Shown in pieces: positions 55,872 to 64,000 of a DNA stretch of 64,000 nt (positions within the stretch are counted from its first letter, which is position 1; each line of letters begins with the position of its first letter). Where the stretch lies: contig PLJD01000112.1 of the NCBI GenBank assembly GCA_003140175.1, positions 61,322-125,321 of the forward strand. The letters run 5' to 3'. This stretch comes from Actinomycetota bacterium (GTDB lineage: Bacteria > Actinomycetota > Acidimicrobiia > IMCC26256 > PALSA-555). The translations under genes and the position numbers were made by a program. Under the pieces are notes generated by a model, which worked only from the letters and a program-made list of their open reading frames with translations, had not been told where the DNA came from and did not search any database.

Positions 55872-56737
55872 CCGAACCTTCAAGGCTGCTGACGGGAGAG
55901 AACGAGCCGATGTCCGAAGTGCCGACACTCATGGCAGTGCATGCACATCCGGATGACGAATCCTCCAGCACTGGCGGCATCCTGGCCCGATATGCCGATG
56001 AGGGTGTGCGGACCGTCGTCGTCACCTGCACGAACGGGGAATATGGGGATGCGCCTGGCGGCATCAAGCCCGGAGCGAAGGGTCACGATCCCGAAGTCGT
56101 TGCGCGCATCCGCCGCGGCGAGCTTGAGCGTGCCTGTGCCCTCCTCGGCGTGTACCGCGTCGAGCTGCTCGACTACCACGACTCGGGCATGGCCGATTGG
56201 GAATACCGCACCAGTACTGACGCCTTCTGCAACGTACCGATCGGCGAAGCAGCTAGCCGGCTCGTCCGACTGTTCGAGAAGTACCGTTCCGACGTCGTCG
56301 TCACCTACGCCGACGATGCGGGCTACGACCATCCCGACCACGTGCACACGACCCGCGTGACGATGGCCGCCATCGAGCGCTCCGAAATCCCGAAGAAGGC
56401 GTACTGGTCAGTGATCCGCGCCAGCTCGTTCGCCCGGTTCCGCGAACTCCTCGTGGAACGGGGTGTCGAGATTGACTTTCCGCAACCCAACCCCGAAATC
56501 GTTCGGCGGATGAGGGAGCTCGAGGAGCGCATCACGACCACGATCGATGTCAGCCGCTTCGTTGAGCGCAAGCGCGCAGCCCTTCAGCTCCACGCCAGTC
56601 AGATCGAGGAGTCGTTCTTCGCAAAGCTTCCCGCTGACGCATTCCGTACCATCTTCGCCGACGAGGACTACATCCGCGTTCACGACACGACTGGTGCGGT
56701 CGTGCCTGAGAGCGACCTGTTCGATGGAATGCGCTGA
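55868..56737 (+). CDS. PIG-L family deacetylase (MshB/Mca-like)
   Basis: LMAVHAHPDDESSSTGGILARYADEGVRTVVVTCTNGEYGD, YDHPDHVHTTRVT. Confidence 0.92.
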   Translation: MTEPSRLLTGENEPMSEVPTLMAVHAHPDDESSSTGGILARYADEGVRTVVVTCTNGEYGDAPGGIKPGAKGHDPEVVARIRRGELERACALLGVYRVELLDYHDSGMADWEYRTSTDAFCNVPIGEAASRLVRLFEKYRSDVVVTYADDAGYDHPDHVHTTRVTMAAIERSEIPKKAYWSVIRASSFARFRELLVERGVEIDFPQPNPEIVRRMRELEERITTTIDVSRFVERKRAALQLHASQIEESFFAKLPADAFRTIFADEDYIRVHDTTGAVVPESDLFDGMR

Positions 56738-56851
56738 GGGCCACGACACTGTTATCCGAGTCGCGCGTTGGAACGCATGCGCGGACCCCTCTGCGGCCTG
56801 CTGCGAGGCTTCCGACAGTCTGTGGCCAACGCGACCCGCAGCGGGCCCGCC

Positions 56852-56878
56852 GACTCGCGGTTCCGGGAACCGCGAGTC
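56852..56878. repeat. GACTCGCG palindrome copy
   Basis: gactcgcggttccgggaaccgcgagtc. Confidence 0.95.
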
Positions 56879-57181
56879 AGGCGAGCCTCGATGTGCTCGG
56901 GAGAGCGCCAGGGTGCGCCGGAGTCGTGCGTGAGCAATGCGGTCGAGCCATCCCGGATCGTGAGCATCTCGGGGAGTTGACTCCTACGGCACGCTGGGTT
57001 GGGCGACCCCGGTATGGGGCCAGATCACCGCGCAGGTCCCAACTCCGAAGGCGGTGCGGCACTCGGGGAACGCTTGGGTGAGCCAGTGGTCTTGGACTGC
57101 TCTGGACTGGGCCCATGGCCCGCCGGTGGTCAAGGGGCGGAACGCGCGTCATTCTTGGGGTTCGCAAACCGCGTGGGGCGC

Positions 57182-57625
57182 ATGGTGAGACCAAATGGGC
57201 AGACCGACAGCACGGGGCCGGACGGGGAGATCCGCCAGCTCCGGGCGATGGCGGCGGCGCTCCGCGCCGAGCTCGAGGCGGCCGCCGACGCCCAAGCCCA
57301 CGCGGGCCGGCAGGTCATCGTGGAACGCGAGCAGGATCGCCGGGAGGCCCGGCAGTCGGTCGAGGCTCTGCGCTCGGCGCTCGAGGGCCTTCGGTTTGAG
57401 CACGACACCGCCATCGCCGCTGCGAACCGAGCCGCCGAGGATACGTTGAGTCAGGCTCGGCTCACCGTGGAGACGCTCCGAGCGGAGCTCGAGCGGCAAG
57501 CCGCCGACCACACGGCGGCGCTCGCCGACCAGGACCGCGAGTTCCGGGACGAGCGCAAACAGCTCACCAACATGATCACTGCGTTACGAGCCCAGTTGGA
57601 GGAGTGCCGTGGCCGTCAACGATGA
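57182..57625 (+). CDS. Coiled-coil hypothetical protein overlapping cyclase gene
   Basis: Heptad-rich REQDRREARQSVEALRSALEGLRFEHD...; 17-nt overlap with downstream cyclase start. Confidence 0.6.
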   Translation: MVRPNGQTDSTGPDGEIRQLRAMAAALRAELEAAADAQAHAGRQVIVEREQDRREARQSVEALRSALEGLRFEHDTAIAAANRAAEDTLSQARLTVETLRAELERQAADHTAALADQDREFRDERKQLTNMITALRAQLEECRGRQR

Positions 57626-59900
57626 GCCGATCCCACCGCAAAACGCCCTCTCACCGACCGAGCAGGCCAAGCGGCTCCGGCTAGCCGAGACGCTAGTCAC
57701 CGTGTCGCGGACCGTCGCGTCCATGGAGACGTTGGATGAGGTCCTCGCCACCCTGGTCGAGCTGACCACACGGGAGACGGACGCTGACCGTGGCACGTTG
57801 TTTCTCAACGACCCGGCCACCGGCGAGCTGTACTCGCGGGTGGCGCAAGGCCAGCGATCTCGTGAGATTCGCTTCCCAAACGATGTCGGAATCGCGGGTC
57901 ATGTCTTCCACACTGGGTCCGGCCTCATCGTCAATGACGCGTACCGGCATCCACACTTCAATCCAGACATCGACGAGCAGACCGGCTACCGGACCGAGCG
58001 GCTTGCGTGCGCCCCCGTGCGGACCATGAAGGGTTCGATCATCGGCGTCGCCCAGGTTCTGAACAAGCGGAAGGGCGATTTCACGAGTGAAGAACTGTCG
58101 CTGCTGGAGGAGATGACGACCCAAGCCGCCGTCGCGCTCATGAACAGCCAGTACGTCGAGAGCATGGAACGCAAGCGGTCGGAGGAGCTGCAGTTCCTCG
58201 AACTGGTCTCGGACATTACCTCCGAGCTCGACCTCGGGGCCCTGCTGCAGCGAATCATGGGCGAGGCCACCCGCCTGCTCAAGGCCGACCGGTCAACCCT
58301 ATTCCTGAACGACATTCGCTCCGGGCAGCTCTTCGCTCGCGTTGCCGACGGCGATTCGGTTGACGAGATTCGGTTTCCGAACAACACCGGCATCGCCGGG
58401 ACCGTGTTCACGACCGGAGAATCGATCAACATCCCATACGCGTACGCAGATCTTCGGTTCAATCCGGATTTCGACAAGCAGACTGGGTACTTCACCCGGT
58501 CAATCCTGTGCGTCCCGGTCGTCAGCAAGACCGGAGAGACAATCGGAGTGACCCAGATCCTCAACAAGCGCGGTGGACCGTTCACGGGCGAAGACGAGCA
58601 GCGCCTCAAAGCCTTCACCGCGCAGGTGTCGATCGCGCTGCAGAACGCCAAGCTCTTCGATGACGTCCAGACCATGAAGAACTACAACGAAGCGATGTTG
58701 GAGAGCATGTCCAACGGCGTCCTCACGTTGGATGAGGACCGGATCGCGACCTGCAACGCCGCCGCCGCGGGCATTCTGCGGTCGAACGAAGCCGCGGTGA
58801 TCGGCCAAGCGACCGAGACGGTCCTGGGGACCGCCAATCCACTGCTCATCGGCATGATCGAGCGTGTGCAAGAGACTCAGAGCCCCGAACTGGCCATGGA
58901 TGTCGATCTGACCGTCGGCGAGGAGACAGAGACCGTCTCGGTCAACGCCACGGTGCTGCCGTTGATCAGCGCCGACGCGAAGCGCCTCGGAACGATGGTG
59001 ATGCTCGAAGACATCAGCGGCGAGAAGCGGGTCAGGTCCACGATGGCCCGCTATATGGATCCCGGGCTCGCCGATCAGCTAGTGCGAAAGGACGAAGAGC
59101 TCCTGGGCGGCAAAAGCGTCGAGGTAACCATCATGTTTTCCGACGTCCGACGCTTTACCACAGTCGCCGAAGAGCTTGGAGCGCAGGGCACGGTCGCGCT
59201 GCTGAACGACTACTTCACCATCATGGTCGAGTGCATCCAGCAACAGGGCGGCATGCTCGACAAGTTCATCGGTGACGCGATCATGGCCGCCTTCGGCCTC
59301 CCCGTCTCACACGGCGACGACGCCGACAGGGGCGTCCGCGCCGCGATCGACATGATCACATCCCTGTTCGAGTGGAATCAGAGGCGCGTCTCTGACGGTC
59401 GAGCCCCGATCGACATGGGTATCGGGCTCAATACCGACCTCGTGGTCGCCGGCAACATCGGCAGCCCAAAACGCATGGACTTCACCATCATCGGCGACGG
59501 CGTCAACCTCGCTTCCCGCCTCGAGAGCGCATGCAAGCAGTACAGCGCCCGGATCCTGATCAGCGAGCACACCTACGGTCGACTGAAGGGCGTCTACCGG
59601 ACCCGGGAGGTCGATCACGTGATCGTGAAGGGGAAGACGGAGCCCGTCGGTATCTACGAGGTCCTCGACTACCACTCGAAAGAGACCTTCCCGAACCTGA
59701 TGGACGCGGTGAACTGCTTCCGGGACGGCTTTGAGAAGTACCGGCGCGGCGACTGGGACCAGGCGGTGACCGCGTTCGGCGAAGCCCTCAAGGCCAATCC
59801 CGATGACGAGCTGTCCCGGACCTACGTCGAGCGCTGCGAGCAGCTGCTCGCGAGCCCCCCCGAGGCGTGGGACGGCGTCTGGGCCATGACCTCGAAATAG
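57609..59900 (+). CDS. GAF-GAF-PAS-adenylate/guanylate cyclase
   Basis: Two GAF repeats (RGTLFLNDPATGELYSRVAQG / RSTLFLNDIRSGQLFARVADG), then VTIMFSDVRRFTTVAEELG...IGDAIMAAFGLP...GIGLNTDLVVAGNIGSPKRMDFTIIGDGVNLASRLE. Confidence 0.93.
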   Translation: MAVNDEPIPPQNALSPTEQAKRLRLAETLVTVSRTVASMETLDEVLATLVELTTRETDADRGTLFLNDPATGELYSRVAQGQRSREIRFPNDVGIAGHVFHTGSGLIVNDAYRHPHFNPDIDEQTGYRTERLACAPVRTMKGSIIGVAQVLNKRKGDFTSEELSLLEEMTTQAAVALMNSQYVESMERKRSEELQFLELVSDITSELDLGALLQRIMGEATRLLKADRSTLFLNDIRSGQLFARVADGDSVDEIRFPNNTGIAGTVFTTGESINIPYAYADLRFNPDFDKQTGYFTRSILCVPVVSKTGETIGVTQILNKRGGPFTGEDEQRLKAFTAQVSIALQNAKLFDDVQTMKNYNEAMLESMSNGVLTLDEDRIATCNAAAAGILRSNEAAVIGQATETVLGTANPLLIGMIERVQETQSPELAMDVDLTVGEETETVSVNATVLPLISADAKRLGTMVMLEDISGEKRVRSTMARYMDPGLADQLVRKDEELLGGKSVEVTIMFSDVRRFTTVAEELGAQGTVALLNDYFTIMVECIQQQGGMLDKFIGDAIMAAFGLPVSHGDDADRGVRAAIDMITSLFEWNQRRVSDGRAPIDMGIGLNTDLVVAGNIGSPKRMDFTIIGDGVNLASRLESACKQYSARILISEHTYGRLKGVYRTREVDHVIVKGKTEPVGIYEVLDYHSKETFPNLMDAVNCFRDGFEKYRRGDWDQAVTAFGEALKANPDDELSRTYVERCEQLLASPPEAWDGVWAMTSK

Positions 59901-59964
59901 TCCCGAGACCGCAAGGCGCCGTCGACAGATCTTGCCTATCTCCTCGGCGATACTCCCATCAACG

Positions 59965-59991
59965 GACTCGCGGTCCTCGAGACCGCGAGTC
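59965..59991. repeat. GACTCGCG palindrome copy
   Basis: gactcgcggtcctcgagaccgcgagtc. Confidence 0.95.
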
Positions 59992-60154
59992 GAGCCGATC
60001 GCGGCGTGGGTCGGAGCGCCAGCCCGCGGGAGCCAGAAACGACCCGCGCACGCTCGGAGAAGTCTTAGCCTGATTCGCGCCTCTCGAGCCCATTCCCTTT
60101 CCAAGCGGTCGCAGCAGAATCGAAAATCTGGCCCACTCGATACTGTGACCATCG

Positions 60155-61357
60155 ATGGACCTCGACCCACCCGGTGAGGACGATCCACGGCGACTCGCGA
60201 TCCGTGAATGGTTGTCCCAACATGCGAATCCGACTGGCCGGCAGCTGGCCGTTGCGGGCTACGTCGCTCCGCATTGGCCACCGCCATACGGCCTCAACGC
60301 CGATCCGGTCCATCAGCTCGTCATCGACGAGGAGCTCGCCCGAGCAGGCGTGAGCCGACCGCTCAACCCCATTGGGATCGGGTGGGCCGGCCCAACCATC
60401 CTGCTGGCCGGAACCCTTGCTCAACAAGACCGGTACCTCCTCCCCGCGCTCGCAGGCGAAGAGCTCTGGTGTCAGCTGTTTAGCGAACCAGAAGCAGGCT
60501 CTGACCTGGCGGCGCTCACTACCAGCGCTGTCCGCGACGGCGACACCTACGTCGTGAACGGCTCGAAGATCTGGACGACGCTGGCTCACGCCGCGTCGTT
60601 CGGAATCCTGATCGCACGCACGAATCCCGACGTCCCCAAGCATCTCGGCATCTCGTATTTCATCTGTCCGATGAATCTCTCCGGCATCACCGTCCGCCCG
60701 ATCGTCGACATGACCACGGCTCACTCGTTCAACGAGGTCTTCTTCGACAACGTCCGGATCCCTGCAGATCTTCTCGTCGGCCAAGAAGGCGAAGGCTGGC
60801 GGCTCGCGCGGGTCACGCTCGGCAACGAGCGGGTCTCGCTATCCAGCGGCGGCGCGCTATGGGGTAGCGGGCCGTCAGTTGATGATCTGATCGCACTGGT
60901 CCGCGCAAGTGATCAACTCGACGACGCGCTGCTTCGCCAGCGTGCTGCCCAGCTCTACATCGAAGGTGAAGTGCTTCGGCTAATTCGGCTACGAACGCTG
61001 ACATCTCGGATCGCAGGACGGGAACCGGGCCCGGAAGCGTCAGTCCAGAAGCTCTTTGCCGACGAGCAGGGCCAGCGAGTGTTTGCGCTCGCCAAGGATC
61101 TGGCCGGCGCCTATGGGATGCTCGCCGGATCCGGGCCAACCGGGAGGCCGCCGGTGGGGGCGCGCCGCGGTCCATCGGAGATCAACTTCGCCACCGATCT
61201 CTGCCCCGGTGTGGATCCCATCTGGCACTATGGGTTCTTGTTCTCACCGGCGCTGACGATTGGTGGTGGAACGTGGGCAGTCCAACGCAACATCGTCGCC
61301 GAGCGTGTCCTCGGGCTCCCTCGAGACTCACCGCCGCCGGCTCCACGCGCCAAATAG
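60155..61357 (+). CDS. Acyl-CoA dehydrogenase family protein
   Basis: WCQLFSEPEAGSDLAALTTSAVRDGDTYVVNGSKIWTT, GISYFICPMN. Confidence 0.92.
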   Translation: MDLDPPGEDDPRRLAIREWLSQHANPTGRQLAVAGYVAPHWPPPYGLNADPVHQLVIDEELARAGVSRPLNPIGIGWAGPTILLAGTLAQQDRYLLPALAGEELWCQLFSEPEAGSDLAALTTSAVRDGDTYVVNGSKIWTTLAHAASFGILIARTNPDVPKHLGISYFICPMNLSGITVRPIVDMTTAHSFNEVFFDNVRIPADLLVGQEGEGWRLARVTLGNERVSLSSGGALWGSGPSVDDLIALVRASDQLDDALLRQRAAQLYIEGEVLRLIRLRTLTSRIAGREPGPEASVQKLFADEQGQRVFALAKDLAGAYGMLAGSGPTGRPPVGARRGPSEINFATDLCPGVDPIWHYGFLFSPALTIGGGTWAVQRNIVAERVLGLPRDSPPPAPRAK

Positions 61358-61490
61358 TTCGGAACTAACTCCGGTGGACCGAGCGCACGGCATCCCCACG
61401 CAACTCAACGAGCGCGGTGCCGGCCACGGTTGCTCAACACGCGCTGGGTAGGCTGACGCTCGCGTGTCGATTGCGCATCCGCCGACCGAC

Positions 61491-61550
61491 GGCTTCGCGG
61501 TCCGGATTGACAACGCCCTCACCATCGCGCACCAGATCGAGGCCGGGAAG
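61491..61550 (+). pseudogene. Fragment of an HtrA-like protease gene
   Basis: [20 protein letters not shown] vs [20 protein letters not shown] at ~14383-14442; 24-nt exact match ctcaccatcgcgcaccagatcgag. Confidence 0.6.
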
Positions 61551-61677
61551 GTCCGACGACACGATCCCGGTCGCTGAGTCTTCAGCGAACGCGGGGGCGA
61601 CGCGACCCAAAGCGGCGCAGAAGCGCCCGTTCGGCACCGGAAGGCTGTCCGTCGCAGTTGGATTCCCTCCAACACTC

Positions 61678-61704
61678 GGCTCGCGGTTCAGCAGACCGCG
61701 AGGC
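61678..61704. repeat. GACTCGCG palindrome copy, degenerate outer arms
   Basis: ggctcgcggttcagcagaccgcgaggc. Confidence 0.75.
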
Positions 61705-61844
61705 GCGCGTCCATAGAGATGGGCGGAGGACGCGGAGTTGGGACTGCCCGCGGGTCACAGCGCAACGCCCGGGGTCTCCAGACCGTGGACGGCAGACAGG
61801 TCGGGCCGGTTGAGCCCTGAGCGACTATGTGCTACAAATAGCAC

Positions 61845-62120
61845 ATGACTCGTGTGGGCGTACGTGAGCTTCGGCAACGAGCGAGCGAGCTGCTCCGTCG
61901 CGTCGAGAATGGAGAGAGCTTCGAAGTTACTGACCGGGGACGACCAGTAGCGGTGCTGGCTCCGCTGCCTGACCAGAGCCCCCTTGATCGCTTGCGCACC
62001 GCGGGTGACTTGGTGCCCGCTCAAGAGGACCTCACCGACCTTCCAGATCCCTTGCCCCTCGCCTCCGGCCAGGAGCCGCCGTCAAACGTGCTGGCCCGGC
62101 TCCGCCGCGATGAGCGCTAG
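61845..62120 (+). CDS. Phd/YefM-type (VapB-like) antitoxin
   Basis: MTRVGVRELRQRASELLRRVENGESFEVTDRGRPVAVLAPL. Confidence 0.92.
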   Translation: MTRVGVRELRQRASELLRRVENGESFEVTDRGRPVAVLAPLPDQSPLDRLRTAGDLVPAQEDLTDLPDPLPLASGQEPPSNVLARLRRDER

Positions 62121-62511
62121 GCGAGCGACGTACCTCGATTCGTCGGCGATCGTGAAACTTGCAGTGGCGGAACGAGAGTCGACGGCCCTGCGTAGGTACC
62201 TCAGCCGCCGCCGCCCGCTCGTGTCCAGCGCACTCAGCCGGACAGAAGTGGTGAGGGCGCTGCTGCCACTGGGCACCGAGGCGGTCAGGCGCGCGCAGGA
62301 GGTGCTGAGTCGGATCGACCTGGCACGGGTGAACGACCGAGTCCTCTTGGCTGCTGGCACTCTGTCACCGATCGAGATGCGCTCTCTTGACGCCATCCAT
62401 CTGGCCACCGCCCTGGACCTCGGCAGCGATCTCGCACGGGTCGTGACCTACGACGAGCGTATGGCTGGCGCGGCTGAGTCTCTCGGCCTCACAGTGACCT
62501 CGCCAGGCTGA
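62110..62511 (+). CDS. vapC: PIN-domain toxin (VapC family)
   Basis: ATYLDSSAIVKLAVAERES...SSALSRTEVVRAL...SLDAIHLATALDLG; overlaps antitoxin stop. Confidence 0.92.
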   Translation: MSARRATYLDSSAIVKLAVAERESTALRRYLSRRRPLVSSALSRTEVVRALLPLGTEAVRRAQEVLSRIDLARVNDRVLLAAGTLSPIEMRSLDAIHLATALDLGSDLARVVTYDERMAGAAESLGLTVTSPG

Positions 62512-62528
62512 CAGCTCATCGTGGGCGC

Positions 62529-62554
62529 GACTCGCGATCCCGGAACCGCGAGTC
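62529..62554. repeat. GACTCGCG palindrome copy (26 nt)
   Basis: gactcgcgatcccggaaccgcgagtc. Confidence 0.95.
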
Positions 62555-62626
62555 GGAGGCGAGCCCGCGGCGCTGGTGCGGTGACACCGGCTCACGACGG
62601 GAACAGGCTGCTCCGGGCTTTGCCGC

Positions 62627-63076
62627 TCACGACGGTTCCGGGGGTCGGTCGCTGAGCAGCTCCATGACGCGAGCCCGGACCTCTGGCTCCACGCCTGCTC
62701 GCACCAGCACCTGAGCGGCGACCTCGCCTTCGTCAAGGAGCCCCAACAAGAGGTGCTCGGTGCCGATGTAGTCGTGCCCGAGGGCCTGCGCCTCCCGCAG
62801 CGACAGCTCGAGTGCTTTCTTGGCGCCCGCCGTAAAGCTCAGCTGCTGTCCCGGGGGCACGCTCTCACCTCGACCCGCGACTGCCTCGACCGTGCTTCGC
62901 AGCCCCTCGAGCGACAAGCCCAGCGACACGAGGGCCCGAGCGGCCACCCCGTCGGCCTCGCACACCAGTCCCAACAGGATGTGCTCGGTGCCGATGTCGT
63001 CGTGGCCGAGGAGACGCGCCTCGTCCAGGGTCAACACCAGGGTCCGGCGAGCCGGCTCGGTGAAGCGCTCAAACAC
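62627..63076 (-). CDS. Clp N-terminal (Clp repeat) domain protein, stand-alone
   Basis: MFERFTEPARRTLVLTLDEARLLGHDDIGTEHILLGLV...ALGHDYIGTEHLLLGLLDEGEVAAQVL; lacks ATPase modules. Confidence 0.9.
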   Translation of the reverse strand: MFERFTEPARRTLVLTLDEARLLGHDDIGTEHILLGLVCEADGVAARALVSLGLSLEGLRSTVEAVAGRGESVPPGQQLSFTAGAKKALELSLREAQALGHDYIGTEHLLLGLLDEGEVAAQVLVRAGVEPEVRARVMELLSDRPPEPS

Positions 63077-63431
63077 GCGCTCAGGCTACGACCTGGCCCG
63101 GAGCCTTTCCGCCGCGGCGCCAACAGCCACGACCGGCTCAATGCTTGGCCCGCATTGCCTCTTCGCGGTCACGCTGAACGCGGGGTTCGGCGACGGACGC
63201 TGGTTGCGCGTGCAACCAACCAGCGGCGGGGCCAGGGGTGTGATCGCCCGCTCCGAAAGACGAGACGGATGCCGAGGGTCTCGGCTGCTTGAGGTAATGA
63301 TCCGCCGCGCCGCAAGGATCGTCAGCCTGCTCGGCGAGGCGCAGGGGGCCGCCCGCCCCGGGTTTTTATCCTTGACATCAACGCGGGGCCGCTACATTGC
63401 TCCTGGTCGTTGGCAACCCGAGGAGCTGAGG

Positions 63432-63599
63432 ATGCAAGGCCAGGGTCTCAACGCACCGATGACGGATCTGATCGACAACGCCCTCGAGAGCTACCGCGGT
63501 CGCGACCTGGTGGCCGCTGCTGAGGTCACCGACCTGCTCTTGGACCTGCGCGTCATGCTCCTCGCCGCCGACGAGGCCCCCGCGACCCCAGCCCGCTGA
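63432..63599 (+). CDS. Small hypothetical protein
   Basis: MQGQGLNAPMTDLIDNALESYRGRDLVAAAEVTDLLLDLRVMLLAADEAPATPAR* preceded by GAGGAGCTGAGG. Confidence 0.55.
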   Translation: MQGQGLNAPMTDLIDNALESYRGRDLVAAAEVTDLLLDLRVMLLAADEAPATPAR

Positions 63600-64000
63600 G
63601 GCGCGCCGCGCCGGAGATCAACGAGACACGTTGACCGCCGGGAAAGTCCGACGGCACGCCTGCTGCCGGCTACGCCCATGGGGTGCACAAACTCGATCCA
63701 GGGCTGACCAGCACGTTCGTCTCAGCCTGAACCGAGGGGTGACGGATCTCTCCGGGATCACGACATTCACGAACCGTCGCTGGGCCGGGCCACCCGCGGG
63801 AGCGGCAACGTCGCCCGCCGTGGCTTGAGACGGCATCTTCGCTTTGGGCAGGGTCCGAGGCGCCCGCCGGCCGTCCCCGTGCGAAGCGCCGGCCGGCGTG
63901 GCGGTCTGGGCTTTGACACCCGACAGGTCGACCTGAGAGCGAGTCCGTCGACGAGGACGGGGAAGCCGAAGACCACCCAACTAGTGCCCTGACCGGCAAC

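Noticed and set aside
60186-60200. gactcgcgatccgtgaatgg inside the acyl-CoA dehydrogenase gene as another repeat copy
   Set aside because: Only the left half-arm matches and it encodes DDPRRLAIREW in a well supported CDS; chance half-match.
1-64000. tRNA/rRNA genes
   Set aside because: No convincing T-loop (GGTTCGAATCC-like) or rRNA motif noticed by eye; a tRNAscan-SE/Infernal run would be decisive.

Overview
High-GC actinobacterial-type chromosomal window (gene content suggests an Acidimicrobiia-like organism; this is inference, as no rRNA is present). It holds about 55 protein genes. Recognisable blocks: a cobalt-type nitrile hydratase operon (beta-alpha-accessory); a LigD-type polymerase next to a ParB-domain protein; an LLM oxidoreductase / D-aminoacylase / TauD-dioxygenase operon; a glycosyltransferase cluster; a small defence island (Kiwa-like KwaA/KwaB pair plus a frameshifted AbiTii gene); a RecB-like nuclease/helicase; a GAF-GAF-PAS-adenylate cyclase; VapBC; and acyl-CoA, MaoC and Mca-like genes. 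Two signals stand out. (1) About 45 copies of a ~27-nt palindrome (GACTCGCGRT-N7-AYCGCGAGTC) occupy intergenic space across the whole window, in convergent, tandem and divergent gaps alike. The arms are constant, the loops vary, and the loop polarity looks mostly the same on the + strand. Copies also occur as doublets, triplets and fused pairs sharing GACTC. (2) Two adjacent minus-strand ORFs (9855-10361 and 9507-9836) are one reading frame interrupted by a single in-frame TGA. A SECIS-like hairpin lies just downstream, and the product resembles the GrdB-type reductase selenoprotein family. Several gene remnants were also found (VOC/glyoxalase, IS30 transposase tail, HtrA fragment, frameshifted toxin next to DUF2283), plus two small genes missing from the ORF track. 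All family names are from reading translations by eye; no database search was possible.
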